Part shown: in pieces, positions 1 through 11,914 of the stretch | Layout: every line of letters begins with the position of its first letter | Position numbering within the stretch: position 1 is the first letter of the stretch | NCBI GenBank assembly: GCA_021029095.1 | Contig: JAJOHG010000101.1 | Coordinates: 1-64,000 of the forward strand | Origin: Phellopilus nigrolimitatus | Taxonomy: Eukaryota; Basidiomycota; Agaricomycetes; Hymenochaetales; Hymenochaetaceae | Length of the DNA stretch: 64,000 nucleotides | Direction of reading: 5' to 3' | Translations under genes and position numbers: made by a program | Notes under the pieces: generated by a model | The model's database searches: none | What the model saw: only the letters and a program-made list of their open reading frames with translations | What the model was told of the DNA's origin: nothing

Positions 1-1
1 C

Positions 2-260
2 CTTCCCATAATCGACTTGCTCTTCTCCATTTCCAATCGTGTGGTTGCGGCCATGTGGGCACACGGTATGTTCCAAAGCCGTTTCGGTTCAATACATCTG
101 AGTTTATGTTTATGATTGGCACACAGACCTAGAGAAGCGCCAACATGCCTTCGCCGCGGGCGAGCTCAAGCCCATGACACCTATATCCTCCACTGATGCT
201 GTGCTCAAGTCCACAGGCATGGCAGGCAGTTGGCGAAACGGAGATGGGAAGACAAGCTAA
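2..260 (+). CDS. 3' end of an unidentified, probably membrane, protein (partial)
   Basis: The left edge cuts this gene. Two exons are visible: up to 65, then an intron 66-126 (GTATGT...CACAG), then 127-260 ending in TAA. The joined tail is about 65 residues. It starts with a hydrophobic stretch (PIIDLLFSISNRVVAAMW), followed by DLEKRQHAFAAGELKP and a polar serine/threonine-rich end. This suggests the C-terminus of a multi-pass membrane protein whose last segment runs into a charged cytosolic tail. I do not recognise the family. The reading frame is open across the splice and the intron signals are canonical, so it is very likely a real gene end. Confidence 0.6.
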
Positions 261-1219
261 TCAAGAGATGGCGGACGATCTATATTTCTTATGATAGAAG
301 ACATGGTCAGGGTGTGCATAAACGACGTAGAAGAACATCGATATAGTATGAGTACGGAGCCACTCGAAATAAAACACTCGACGCTTACGAGCGGCTCTTT
401 GTCGTCTTCGTCAATGACGGAATGACGGCGAGTTTGAACAGAACACCTTCCCGGCCTTCGTGTTTGCCCACCCAAAGCGTGCTTCCAGGTCTTTTACTTC
501 GTTTTGCGCCTAACATTGGCCCATGTAAAGCTAAAGTGCACTTTCCAACTATTTGTACATAACAGGAGCACCTCAAAGTTCTAAGACAATCAAATATATT
601 CCAGGTAATTTCCAGCCCAGACCATACGCTCCCTCCTTTTTCCTTAAGGAATATCGACTGAAAGTCGACTCTGGTCAATTTTTGTATTTTTGTAGCAAGT
701 ATTTAGCATAGCGTATAATGTAGTCGTCTGTTAACCCTTGTATTCAGAAATAACATTACTACAAGAAGGGGTTCTTACATTAAGAAACGGGCGAGAAACG
801 GATACGGTGGAAGGGGAACACGATGGGCAAGGAGCGTAGTTTACGGTGCGGCGGTCAAGAGGGTGTGAAGTGTGAATTGAAAGCGACAGTCAATATCGAG
901 TATGATGAGGAAAAAGAACGGGAGAAGAAAGCGCTAGAATGAAGGTAAGAGCGATGCATGATAACATGATTCCATATACGGGTATTCACCGGTGCGACGC
1001 GACACTACACACGAGAAGGGGAGAAAACGAGGAAGTATTGTTGGATGGGGAAGAGAAAGTAGTAGGATTGGAAGAGTGTAAGCGCGAGATGGGATACGAC
1101 ACAGATGACCCTGAAGGAAGGAAGGAAATAAGGAAAGAAATAAAGAACAAACAACACAATAGGAAAACTCAACAGTCCTTGCGGCGACAGTGGTTGGCCC
1201 ACAATCCACGATCAACGTC
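261..1219. other. Intergenic region, convergent gene ends
   Basis: This stretch lies between the stop of the partial + gene and the stop of the Msb1-like - gene, so it should hold both 3' UTRs. The open frames here have no recognisable domain and no codon pattern like the neighbours. I see no gene in it. Confidence 0.5.
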
Positions 1220-4200
1220 TTACTCCTCCTCCTCGCCTTCTTCTAGGACGTTGTGTAACGGGGCGCCATGCACGTAGCGCAACGGGCTCCCGCGGCCAAC
1301 ATCTCCATCTACGAACGGCACCGGAGCAGTAGGATCAAGACCGAGCAATTCCTCCGGTTCAGGGGAGGGCGATTGCGAATGCTCTTGCGAAGACACCAGC
1401 CCCTTTGCCACGGTGGGTTCTTCGAGATCGTTCTTCAGGAGAGATGACGCACGCACGGGTAGTCTGGACTTCGGTGTGGGCTGCAGTGGCGCGGTGGACG
1501 GGATCATGGGCGGATTGGGCACGGCGTCGCGGTCGCGAACGGGCGATCTGTCCGTCTGCCTTTCGCGCTCGCGATACATTTCGATGAGCGCGGCAGTCTT
1601 GCTAGGCGCCTGCGCCTGTGTATTGATGCCTAGGGACGAAGGGAGTATCGCTGAATCAGTCTTCGTGTAATCGGATTCACGTCCCAGCCGGTCTGTTTCG
1701 ACGAACGCGGGCACCTCGATGTCACCGTCCGGCTGGCGATCACCATCTAATGAAATCGATGTCGGCTCAAAATCACCATCGCTGTATACGGTCTCAAGCA
1801 TCGAGTCCGCATACATCGATGCACTCGATCGTGGCTCGAGGTTCACGTTGTCTTGCATGTAAGCAAGTGACGACGATGTTGTCTGCTGATCAAGGGGCCG
1901 TCGGTCGGGATGCAGGTCAAAGTAGCCCAGTCTTCGTTTCGGGAGCTCAGATTCCTCCTGCTCGTCATCTACTGATATCTGTTCGTGATCCCTGTATCCA
2001 TTACCAAAATTGCCCCTGTGTTCAAGCATCTCCGAAGTCGGCTCGCGTAGCTCGACTTGCCTTTCGAGCTCATGGCGGATCGTCCAGTTGCCATCGCCAT
2101 CATCGTCCGTTGGCGGATGTTGGCGCACCGACGCGAGTGCCTGCGCAACCTCCTTGCTTGCGAGCTCCGGGTCTGAGTGTCCGCCACTTCCCACCGCCGC
2201 TCCGTTCCCTTTGCCAATCCCTGTGGTGACTCCAAGAGTCTTCGACGCCGTTCCGCGCGGGTGTATATCCGCGTCCTGATTAATCATACGCTTCCCGACA
2301 CCTGCGACAAGAATATCGACCCATGCATCGTCCTTACTCATGCGTTTCTCCTTCACACCTAACTTCGCATGATCACCCGCCGGACCGGCGTGCTTTCCCG
2401 GACTCCCACTTTCTGCGCTGCTACTGTTGTTCAAGTCTTCATCGCTATAACTTGCGAGGCGCGTGTCGAAGTCGATCGTGTCGTACTCAGAGGGAATTAT
2501 TCCCTTGTTTTCTCGACCGACAGGAAACCGAAACCGCGCTTTTCTCAGCGACACAGGCGAAAACGGCGACACGGTTCGCGGCGCAGAGGGCGAATCATTT
2601 ACTTTCGAAGGCACAGGCGGGGCTTGCGATGATGGTGCTATGATCGTGCCGAGATTCGATGCCGACGTGTCACTGGCGACCGTTGTGGATATCGACCGCT
2701 TTGGGACGGCCTCGCCTTGCACAGGAGTTTGCGCCCTCCCACCCGCGCCACTGCCACCTGCGTCAAGTGTGAGCACCTTTGTTACCGCTCCCCCTCCTCC
2801 AGAGAGTAAGCGCTCAAATTCCGCCTCGCGTGCTGACGGGCTCCGCGGAACGGTGCCAACAACGTATGGTCGGCCGTTGAGCGTTGCAGCGGGGCGCCAT
2901 TGTTTCTTATCTTTCTTCGGCGAGAGGAATGAAGGGAGACGCTTGCGCAGAGCCGGTTTAGAACCCTGGTTGATCAGCGAGGTGCGGTACTCAGCTGGTA
3001 CGAATTCCTCGAAAAGAAGGAGTGTAGTGGATGTACGGGGATCTTGGTGATGGCTGGAGTCAGAGCTCGTACTGAGGGAAAGTGAAGCCGAGACGGCGGC
3101 GGCAGCGGCCTCTGCTCGTGTGGTGGGAAGAGACCTGAACTCGACCTGTAGACAGATACGTGTGAGATTAGACTACGAAGCAGATATGAAAGAACGCACG
3201 AGTGCCCAGTTGCATTCCCTAAACGTTGTTTCGGTCCTATCCACCCATCCACCACCGTACAACAGGTCGCAGAAAACATCCAGAAAACCTTCTTCAATAG
3301 TGTCCTCCCGTCCATCCAGAACCGGAGCCGTGTCCCAGCCGAACGGAGGCAGCGCCTTTTGCACGTTCTTCTTGAGCTTACGGTGGATGTCTTCCTTCTG
3401 TGCAGGCCACTGCTGCACGGTCTGAGAAAGTGGCGGTGCGAACTGCAGAGTCTGACTGAGCGACGATTCGCCCCTGCTGAATCCCGCGTCACTAAAGTCC
3501 GACCAGGAAAGTGTCGCCCGCTTCGAACCACGCTGATTACGGGCACTCTCTGTGAGGTCGAACTGCAGTGCGGTGGGCGCAGCACTACCTTCTCCAAAGC
3601 CAAGCATTGAGAATTCGCCCCACTTCATGTCCGTGAGCGAGCGAAATTTGGCCTCCTCCGCAGGGTCTTCGAATAACGAGGACTTGGTACTCGTGGTTGA
3701 GCTGGCTGTAGACAGCGAAGGTGTAGATAGGGACGACGTGGCAACGCTGGGGAACGGGGATGTCTGCGGACGGAATCCTGGAGGAAGGTCTAGCTTCTTG
3801 CGGTACGTGTCTGAGTAACGTGGCTCGAGGCGATCGCCGTTGCTTTTTTCGGGCGCTATGCGTCCCCACTCCTTGCTCGCTCGAACATTGTATCCCTCCG
3901 GCCCCCGCCCCCAACTCGCGCACGTACGAACAAGATCGGCGGTGTACATGCGCACGTTCCTTCGGACGCTTGCCACGCGTCGCGTCTTTGCACCGAGACG
4001 CGGGCGCTCAAAGCTGTCGAGCGGCGCGAGAGTGGCTGGGTAGCCCTGCACCCAGCTGAGAAGGCGTCGGGGCGGCGGAGCGGTGGGCGGTGCCTGAGCA
4101 ACCTGCAGACGGACATACGATAGCAAGAGATGCTCGGCGGCGTGGGTGGTGCGGAGGTAGGCTGAGTATGTCGCGTAGAAGCTCGCCACCGGTAATCCGA

Positions 4201-5084
4201 ATAATAGCGGACCGAAAAGAGACGCGAGGGTGGGCGGGGTAAGACCAGATGACGTTGAATGTGCAAGGAGACGGGTGAGCAGACCGAGGAGAGTGAGCAG
4301 GAGGCTGCGAAGGGGCGGGTACAGTAAATTGACGAACGTCGTGAATTCGTTTTTGCTGAAATTGCTTGCATGCTCAAGCTGCCTCCAACGCAAATAGGTC
4401 TCCCAAGGAATGAGCCCGCGCTGTTCGATGCCGGAGACGACACGCACGGGCCGTGCGAGACTCCATCGCAACAGCGCCCCGAGGGCATGTGGCCCAGCAA
4501 AGCGCGCCTCCTCCCGGAAGTCGTGGGCACGCAGGAAAGAGATAATCAATCTGCGTACGGCGGGAGAGTCGAGGTCAAGGGCAGTGTTAGAGAACAAGAA
4601 CGGCGTTGTCAACCCTGCGCCTCTTCGTCAGAATACATACACGGAAACACAAAGTGGGATATGCGTACTCACCTCGCGCGGCCAGTTCCTCCGCAACAAC
4701 CTCAACGACCCGCTGAACATCCTCGAGCGCGAGCACGACATGCGCCTCGTGGCTCAGATAGCCATACTCCTGCTCCTGCTGCTCCATGGGTGACTCGAGG
4801 CTAGTCGGGAAGAAGCCATCCTCGACGTCCTGACCCTGCTCGAACTCAAACTCGGTCGCACTTTCGTTTGTGGCGCGCCGCCTTCCACTCGTAGTCTGGG
4901 CGCGCACGCGCTTGTCTTTCTCTCCGTCTCTGACCTTGTCCTTTGACGGTGTCGCAGGCGGACCACGGCTCTGAACGCGACCGAACTCGTCGATTCCTGG
5001 ACTACCGACGTTCGGAGAGAGCGGCTGCGCCTTGGGGAGGTTCTTAGTCGAATTCGTGCGCACGCGGGTGAAGATACTTGGCAT
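1220..5084 (-). CDS. Msb1/Mug8-domain (DUF1708) cell-polarity protein
   Basis: Three exons: 5084-4673, 4614-3200 and 3145-1220; introns 4672-4615 (GTGAGT...CAG) and 3199-3146 (GTGCGT...CTACAG). Both junctions keep frame and give 1250 aa. Residues from about 90 to 480 match what I know of the Msb1/Mug8 family, a RhoGAP-like fold: an alpha-helical block with FREEARFAGPHALGALLRWSL, RGLIPWETYLRWRQLE, NFSKNEFTTFVNLLYPPLRS and LASLFGPLLFGLP. The rest is long, polar and probably disordered, rich in S, P, D and E, as in yeast Msb1. In yeasts these proteins act with Cdc42/Rho1 signalling at sites of polarised growth and septation. The start is the first ATG of an open exon; on the - strand a TTATATATC stretch lies about 80 nt upstream. 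No orthologue-level assignment is attempted. Confidence 0.82.
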
Positions 5085-8000
5085 ATGGACCTATACGGCG
5101 GGCAGAGAGCGTCGGGGGCGATGCGGACGGCACGAAAGGACGGCGACGACGGCGAAGGCAAAGATATATAAGGTCCGCATTTTTATTTCACGTCGTACCG
5201 ATCATTTTCCCATCACAACGGAATCCATTAGGAATATCGTTCTCACGAATACACTTGCGGACGCACTACTACAAACCCTATTCCGCTACGGTGTACAACA
5301 GCCTCGATGAAGTCGATCGCCTACGGTGCGAAATGAATTAGTATGCAAAGTCTCATATCCAACACTTTCGCAGCAGTTTAATTTCGCTTTCGACTCCTCG
5401 CTTATCCACAGAAGCGCGGCGCTTGCGAACACAGGCGCACATCGTGCAGGGTCACCCCCTTCAGGTAACGAAATGCGTCAAGCAGGAGAATGCATAATGC
5501 TCGACTGCGCGAGGCTTTTTTCCTGCAAGGATTATCTCAGGTGCACGAGTTAGAAATATGATCAGAATCGTCCCCTCACCCCAGCGCCCACTAATTCGAC
5601 AGAGAAAAGAAGTCAAATAGCCCAGTGGTTCTTTACTTTCCTCAACTCAAATAGTCTCCAGACGTACCATCGGTTCGCGGCCGCTCAGACCCCGCATCGA
5701 CAGAGTCAATGGTAACACACCAATGGTAAGGTGCCGAACTTGTACTACATTCAGCGTTCCTTGATCTGCGCTTCGAAACATCCCGATCTCGCGCCGAAGA
5801 TGAGATTTCATGGCGAAGAAAAACACTATTGGACTTTCTTACGAATTTGTGATTAGTGAAAGTAAGTATACGGAAACTATAAAGTCCTGACTTTTGAGTC
5901 GTTCGTCCGACAGTCCCTCTAAAAACAGAGCTGTAGTGACATCAGCCAGAGTAGCTGAAAGGCGAGACAGTGCCTTATTTCCTACTCGAATACGAGTCGA
6001 GATTCGGAGAACCGATTTGGCTTGTGACGCACATATTTATATACTTCGACAATACAGTTGAAATTGTCATAATGTGTAATGCCATAATGCAGAAAACTCA
6101 TAATGCATAGGGTTAGGCCATCTCCCGAGTTGGGAGGCGAGTATTTCGGCTGCATAATGCATATCGCATAACGATAGATCTTTGGCACATCCTGACGTGT
6201 TTTTATCTACATTATGCATCATTAGAAGCCTAGTTCTAGCACCTGAATGCTCATTTAGCCTTTGGTATGACCTTATCTCTCGGTCTTTGAGCCATGACTC
6301 TCCTGGTATCATCAGTTTAGGGTTAGAATGCGCTTGTTTAGTAACAAATAAACTGAATGTAAGTGCCCAGGTGCTAATTTATTCAATTTCTTACGCTTTA
6401 GTAATGCATAATTCTCTTAATGAGATCTGAAGCGGGAACCGACCTTATGTGTTATGACAATCTCAACTGTAGTTACTTCACATTGGGCAACTTCCGAGAG
6501 CCAACTCACTCAAATGCCACCCTTTGGAGTAGCGAGCGGGCATACAAATAGAAGACAAGCGTATACCATTGTGGTACGGAAGAGCAAGATCCGAGAAGAA
6601 GGCCGGCATAATAGAAAAGCTTCCACAAGCTCCAGAAAAGGCGCACTATTATTGCCACCTCGGGACTTTGATAGCTGATAGAAGCCAAAGCAACCTCGAC
6701 GAATAGATCGGTGCCGAAGCAAAGATAGAGAGAGTTTATATCGAGCTGCAAATAGACCGACGAGAAGGAGGTGAGGTGGCCGAAGAAAAATGACAGTCGC
6801 CTCTCATCTGTGATTGCGAAGACCATGATAATTTCTGAATTGGAAAGACGAGGGACTTAAGAGACGAGCGAGAGAGCTCGGAGTTCAGCCAAGGCGAACG
6901 ACAGACAAGAGGCTTCAAACTCGAATGTTTACATCCTGAAATGACAGCGATCAAAACTAATGACCGTTTTTGGAGGAACAATGACAGCCTGCGAGTCTCG
7001 TTTCACTTGGCTCGAGCCGTCTTGAAAAACAACAAAGACAAAAGAACTGAGATAGAAATGGAGCTCACCGGGACCGTTGTAATGCTCAGATCCACATAAT
7101 CAGATGAGCTTCAATTGAGTCCTTTCCGCAGTGAGATGCGAGTGGCCTTTCGAAGCGTCGAGAGAATATAGATTTACTCGGCAGACGTATTTGTTGATCA
7201 GCTGAGGGAAAGGTGAGATAAATTCTGCTTATGCGTTGAGCTCGTCCCGGCATCTTCCGCGTTTTTTTCAGTCAGCCTCTGATGCTTACAGCGTGGGTGG
7301 CCATTCTCTCCCATAAGACACAAGAGGTATCGCGATCGCTCGCTACTAACTTCATTCATGAAAAAATGTCAGGTGAATGTCGAGAATGTTAAAGAAAATT
7401 CAAGATTTTCGATACGTCCGGAAGTGGAGTGAAGCGTTGATACGGCAATGGTGAATCGCTCTGCTACAGCAGGTATTTAGTTTTGAGCTCTGCAAAGCTC
7501 AATCAACACTTCTTAATAAGAAATCTGATATGCCATTAAGAGAGCTCTTTTGATGTACGAAGGAAGATTGAGCCTCTGATACAGTATCCCATGATATGCG
7601 CCACCTGCTTTACAGCTGTCGCTTCTTTTTTTCGTACCGCTGCCACGCGCCACGAACTCGTCTTTTTAATTGGGCTATATCAAATCTCCTTATTCCGGCG
7701 CGATCTAACCATCTGCAAGAGACTCTAGGAGGATGAAGACACAGAGGATGGGCGTACAATTCTAATCTAAAGCACAAAATACATGCAAACACCCTTGCTT
7801 TTATTGTGCAGTCCTCTTGCCATCGACCTCGCATCTGCATATCTTAATTTCGAATTAAACAGAACAGACCAAAGCTGAAAAAGCTTTAATAGTCGATTAC
7901 GCAATACGCGATGAAGAAACCAATGGTTTACAGCAAAGATAACACGACAGACATAACCACTGAGAGATAGAGACGAAGGCAGATGCGATCGAGGGGAGGA

Positions 8001-8148
8001 AACGAGACACGACCAAGACGAAATGTTAATAAAAAGCGAGGAAGTCAAATATACATTGAATGCGGGTGTGCATGATTTGGAGTTCATCGGGAGTCGGATT
8101 TCGCCTTATTCAGTGATATTTTTCTGGTATCGCAGAGGCGCGCAAAGA
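5085..8148. other. 3-kb gene-poor intergenic region
   Basis: No open frame here has a recognisable domain or a convincing set of splice signals. The region holds the promoter of the Msb1-like gene on its left and the 3' UTR of the PCNA gene on its right. An AT-rich patch at 6066-6220 repeats CATAATG/CATTATG six times in both orientations. I see no tRNA or transposase. Confidence 0.5.
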
Positions 8149-9617
8149 TTACTCGTCGCCAATCTTGGGTGCGAGATAGTAGTGGATGTGTCCGGGCCCA
8201 AAATCATACGACACCTGGAGAGGAAAGCAGTTGTGGTTAGCGCAAAAGGCAGAACAAACGGGAGAGCAGAGCATGCGCAAGGGGAAGAAATAGCGTACGA
8301 AGGACTCGAAGAAGATTGAAACTCACAAGCAAGGGCACGTCATTGCTCATCATAAGTTGGACGGTGTCGCTGAGCGCGCTGCTCTTAGCGAAGTTGACAA
8401 GGTACTTGAGAGAGAATGTGAGCGCAACGTGCTGAGACATGTCGATGGCGACACCACCCGCTGCATCATCGTCGTCGCCCTTTTTCGCCTTCTTTGCCTT
8501 CGCCAACTGTAGCCATAGTCAGCATAGGGAGAAATGGAGAAGGAACGGCGCACCTTCTGAGTTTTCTTACGCTTTCGAGAACCTTCCTCCTCCTCATCAG
8601 AATCCTCTACATCGTTCTTCTCCTCCTCGCCTTCGTCATCCGAACGCGCCTTAAATTCTCCGCCATCATCTTCTTCGACGTCCTCCATCTCCGCGTCACC
8701 GTCACCAGGCTCCTTTTTGACCTTGGACCCATTCGCCTTCGCTTTCTTCGACTTCTTGCTGCTCCCCTCCTCTTGTTCCTCGTCATCATCATCCGAATCA
8801 CCCTCCTTTTTGGGCTTCTTTCCGTAATCAGCGTACTTGCGGCGCGCAGCGTCCGTCTGTTTAAGAAGCACGGAACCATTGGCGGCCTCTCCGTCCGCCG
8901 CGAAGCGGACGCCCTCCTTGGAGACCTCGATTCGCACACTTTCACCGAGCTGTGCGAGATCGCGCACGATGCGCGTGAACTCACCGCTGGGCATGGTCAC
9001 TCGTGCGTCGTACTCGGTGTCAGGTATGCCGAGCGTGTCCGCATCGATGTCCATTAATTTCATATCATATTCCGCGATGCGGTCAGAGTCTAGAAAGAAA
9101 CGAAGTCAGCGGTGTGTATATAGCAAGTCGAAAAACAATTAGGACAAGGCACGACGCGATGATGAGCAAAATGTGATGGGACGAACACGACGTGATACGA
9201 TATGGAAAAAAGCAGAGGAATATAATACACGTACTTTTACCCTCATAAGTCAAGTTCAGCACGTCCGCATCGTCGGTGGCCTTAAGTGTGCAGACGTCGT
9301 CGTCCTTCGCACACTTGAGGACCTTGGTGAGCGAACCAAGGTTGACGCCAAGTGGCATGGGGCGATCGCAGCGGTACTTCACGAAGCCGTCTGCTTGCAG
9401 TTGGACCGCAACAAGCGCAACATGGGAGTTATCCATGGCCTGCAGCTTGAGCCCTTCCTCATTGCATTCGAAGTTGGCATCGGTGACCAACTCTTTGATG
9501 GCTGGAGGACGCGTCAGTTCATCAGTTTGTCCTCTCACAACACGAGAAAACGCGCAAAAACGCACAATCGAGCAGCTTTTTAAGGATGACAGCATCAGCA
9601 AGCTTTGCTTCGAGCAT
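8149..9617 (-). CDS. Proliferating cell nuclear antigen (PCNA) with large charged insert
   Basis: Sliding clamp for DNA polymerases and repair factors; a nuclear homotrimer. Five exons: 9617-9566, 9501-9235, 9089-8554, 8506-8327 and 8214-8149, giving 366 aa. The N-terminus ([17 protein letters not shown]), the core ([35 protein letters not shown]) and the C-terminus ([13 protein letters not shown]) are diagnostic. PCNA is normally about 260 aa. The extra roughly 100 residues form one block after [16 protein letters not shown], very rich in D/E/K, with lysine runs resembling nuclear signals. The block ends just before [18 protein letters not shown], so it sits in a domain-2 loop. From memory, the Coprinopsis cinerea PCNA has a comparable loop insertion with shortened transcript forms in meiosis. 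The start is fixed by the conserved MLEAK. Two ACGCGT boxes lie upstream. Confidence 0.96.
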
Positions 9618-9660
9618 TTTGGTAGAAAAATAAAGGAGAAAAGGACAGGCAGCACAGAAG

Positions 9661-9699
9661 ACGCGTATGGTTCGATGGAAAAGTATGTTGGAGACGCGT
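9661..9699. promoter_or_regulatory. Two MluI cell-cycle boxes (ACGCGT) upstream of PCNA
   Basis: ACGCGT occurs at 9661-9666 and 9694-9699, about 45 and 80 nt upstream of the PCNA start codon; a third copy at 9509-9514 lies in the first intron. In ascomycete yeasts MBF binds ACGCGT to drive G1/S genes including PCNA. Position and number fit that role; the factor in this fungus is inferred. Confidence 0.55.
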
Positions 9700-9725
9700 C
9701 GAGTTGCTTTCACATCGCCAGAATA

Positions 9726-9753
9726 CCGGCCCTAAAGTCAATCCGGCCCTAAA
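9726..9753 (-). promoter_or_regulatory. Paired TTTAGGGCCGG motif upstream of PCNA
   Basis: On the - strand TTTAGGGCCGG occurs twice (9736-9726 and 9753-9743), about 110-135 nt upstream of the PCNA ATG. The copy nearest the gene extends to TTTAGGGCCGGTATTCT, and that 17-mer is also found upstream of Argonaute-2. The binding factor is unknown. Confidence 0.4.
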
Positions 9754-11376
9754 CACTCGTGAGAACGGATCCAACGTACCCATATTCACGTACGTCTTAA
9801 TTTCAGCTCTCAACTGAGGTTCACCTTCAAAGCACACGGTGAGCAGCTTAGTTATATGCGCAACCTTTTCTCAGGCTGATTTGATCGCCAAATATGAAGC
9901 TGACCACCTCGTCTGGTCCTGATTACCCGTATCCTCAAACTACACTCATAACGTGCCCGACCTTTCTTTACAGTTTCTATGACACTATTTCCGTTGCGGT
10001 TGAAAAATCTTTCGTTTCTTTTTTAAAGGTCCATTTGTATGAGTCGCTCACACATGCGGAGACGTTGTCAGTGTCGCAAAGCTAAGTCTTACCACTAGAT
10101 TATCCAGACGTGGTAGAAGCTGAATCTCGTCAACTGTGTTCTGTATATCTATTCTGTTTTGTTCCAGCTCATCGTCCACCATGACCTCTGTAAATATTTC
10201 CGGGTATTTTGGGCTCTAAACTAACCCACACGTGTATCATTTCTTGGATTGCAAAACACGCCACATCTACCTTCAACTTTGTGCTGCAATCTATGCTGAT
10301 TTCATCTTCTATTAAGTCTCCGTGAGCCTTGTCCGTTCTCAAATGTAAAGCTATACTCATCGTTATTACTCAGCCTTGAGTGTCATGTAAATGCCCGCAG
10401 AATAGAAACTAGAAAACGGATGCATCAGTGCGGGCCCTGTGATGCGAGATGTCTCAATTTTTCATTTTCTTATGAAGATGTAATCACCACACTCCCCCAG
10501 AGAGTGTGTTAGCGACATAGGAAGCACACGCATCTCAATAATGCAAGATGTTCTACAGGTTTAGTAGAAGAGTTCTGCTGCAGCGCGATTCAACTTTAGA
10601 CTGTTGTCACTGCTCTGGAGTTCACTCGAGTATCATCAAACTCTTGTTATAAAATTTGATATTGGGACTACCACGACATGAGTCTGTTACACCAACACAT
10701 ATTTGCACATTATATGACAGCGTAAAAACTATTGCGGCATTTTCTTTTAACTAAAATGCTGTGATCTTCGTCAACGACTGCGAACAACTTAACTCTGAAA
10801 CTGGCCTGTCCGTTCAACTCAGAACTCAGGTTCCTTTGTCGGCTGCAATTTGCGCGGCCTTTGTTAAATATTCTCTCTGTTTAGCTTACCCAGCAACTTG
10901 TTAGCTTACAAGTTTATGCGTCCTATGTTTTTGTTTTCTTCCTCAGTGCCATCCCCAAATATATGAAGACATCAGACGAAGCCGAGCAGTCCAGACATTG
11001 TTGGTTTCACTTACTGACCTATATCTTCGAGAAACATTTAAAATTGTAGGCCGCCTTTGACTCGTTTTTCCTGCGAACTCAAAATGAACTCAAGCAAGGT
11101 TCTTTAAAAACGATAACCCAGCTGTATATTGATTAGAAAGCAACTGGTCGCTTACGCTTTCGCGTACCTCTAAAACTTTGCTCGCCACACCTTTGTCCTG
11201 CTACTTTGCGCCTGTCATTCGGAGATTAGCCCAGAACTAGTCCTTCTCAAGATACAGCGCAGCTATTTGATAAATTTATCGGGAATGAACAGATTAATAG
11301 ACGTATTCCGCTGTATAAAGAGACACAACCCTCCTAGATTGCAGTATCCACCTTAGACTCGAACCCAACCCTAACT
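9754..11376. other. Intergenic region without recognisable gene
   Basis: No domain-bearing frame is seen. It separates the divergent PCNA and secreted-protein genes. The sequence close to 11376 is the likely promoter of the latter. Confidence 0.45.
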
Positions 11377-11914
11377 ATGATCAATAACACAAAGCTGGTT
11401 TCGCGCGCTCTGCTTCTGATGGTTGCTATTCTAACTGTCACCCCTGTGTCTGCTGTCTGTCCTGACGGACAGATTGGTATTGGATATGAAGGCAGCGTAA
11501 GTCTACTCGGTGTTTACTCTCTCTGTTTATCTAATGAGAAACAATATCCGCTACGCAATTTTTATTCATTAATAAAGACCCCGGTTGTCGTTGCCAATAA
11601 TTGCGGGATAATCGATCAGAAGAACGCTGGAGATTCAAGTATATGTGGCGTGTATCCTTCGGGATCCACTGTGTTATGCAATGCGGGCGGGTAAGTCATC
11701 TTGTTTATTCCCTCCTGCTTCATTTGTCGTGTCTATCCCATTCATAACATGGCGATGTTTTTATTTTATTTTATTGACACTTACTTTTGTTCCTTTAAGT
11801 CAAGTACCAGGTTCAGCACAGATGCCAGACGCGAGCGACTGGGGAACATGTTCTGGCACTAACGACTCGTCTTGCAGCGGAATTGGCATACATTACTGTT
11901 GTGTAAGGGGGTGA
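11377..11914 (+). CDS. Small secreted cysteine-rich protein
   Basis: Three exons are proposed: 11377-11496, 11578-11690 and 11800-11914, giving 115 aa. The first intron (GTAAGT...AAG, 81 nt) is a multiple of three without a stop, so retention would add 27 residues. The second (GTAAGT...TTTAAG, 109 nt) is needed to reach the last exon. The N-terminus is a clear signal peptide: NTK, then a hydrophobic core ALLLMVAILTV, then a likely cut after VSA. The mature part has eight cysteines (VCPDG, NNCG, SICG, VLCN, GTCS, SSCS, YCC). The spacing does not fit hydrophobins, which have two internal CC pairs. I do not recognise the family. It is an effector-like or cell-wall small secreted protein by general features only. 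Confidence 0.68.

Noticed and set aside
1220..3145. Last Msb1 exon as a separate gene starting at 2776
   Set aside because: The frame continues upstream through VEFRSLPTTRAEAA to a clean TACAG acceptor in phase with the domain exon.
6310..6330. TAGGGTTAG resembling a telomere repeat
   Set aside because: Only one unit, with no array, in the middle of an ordinary intergenic region.
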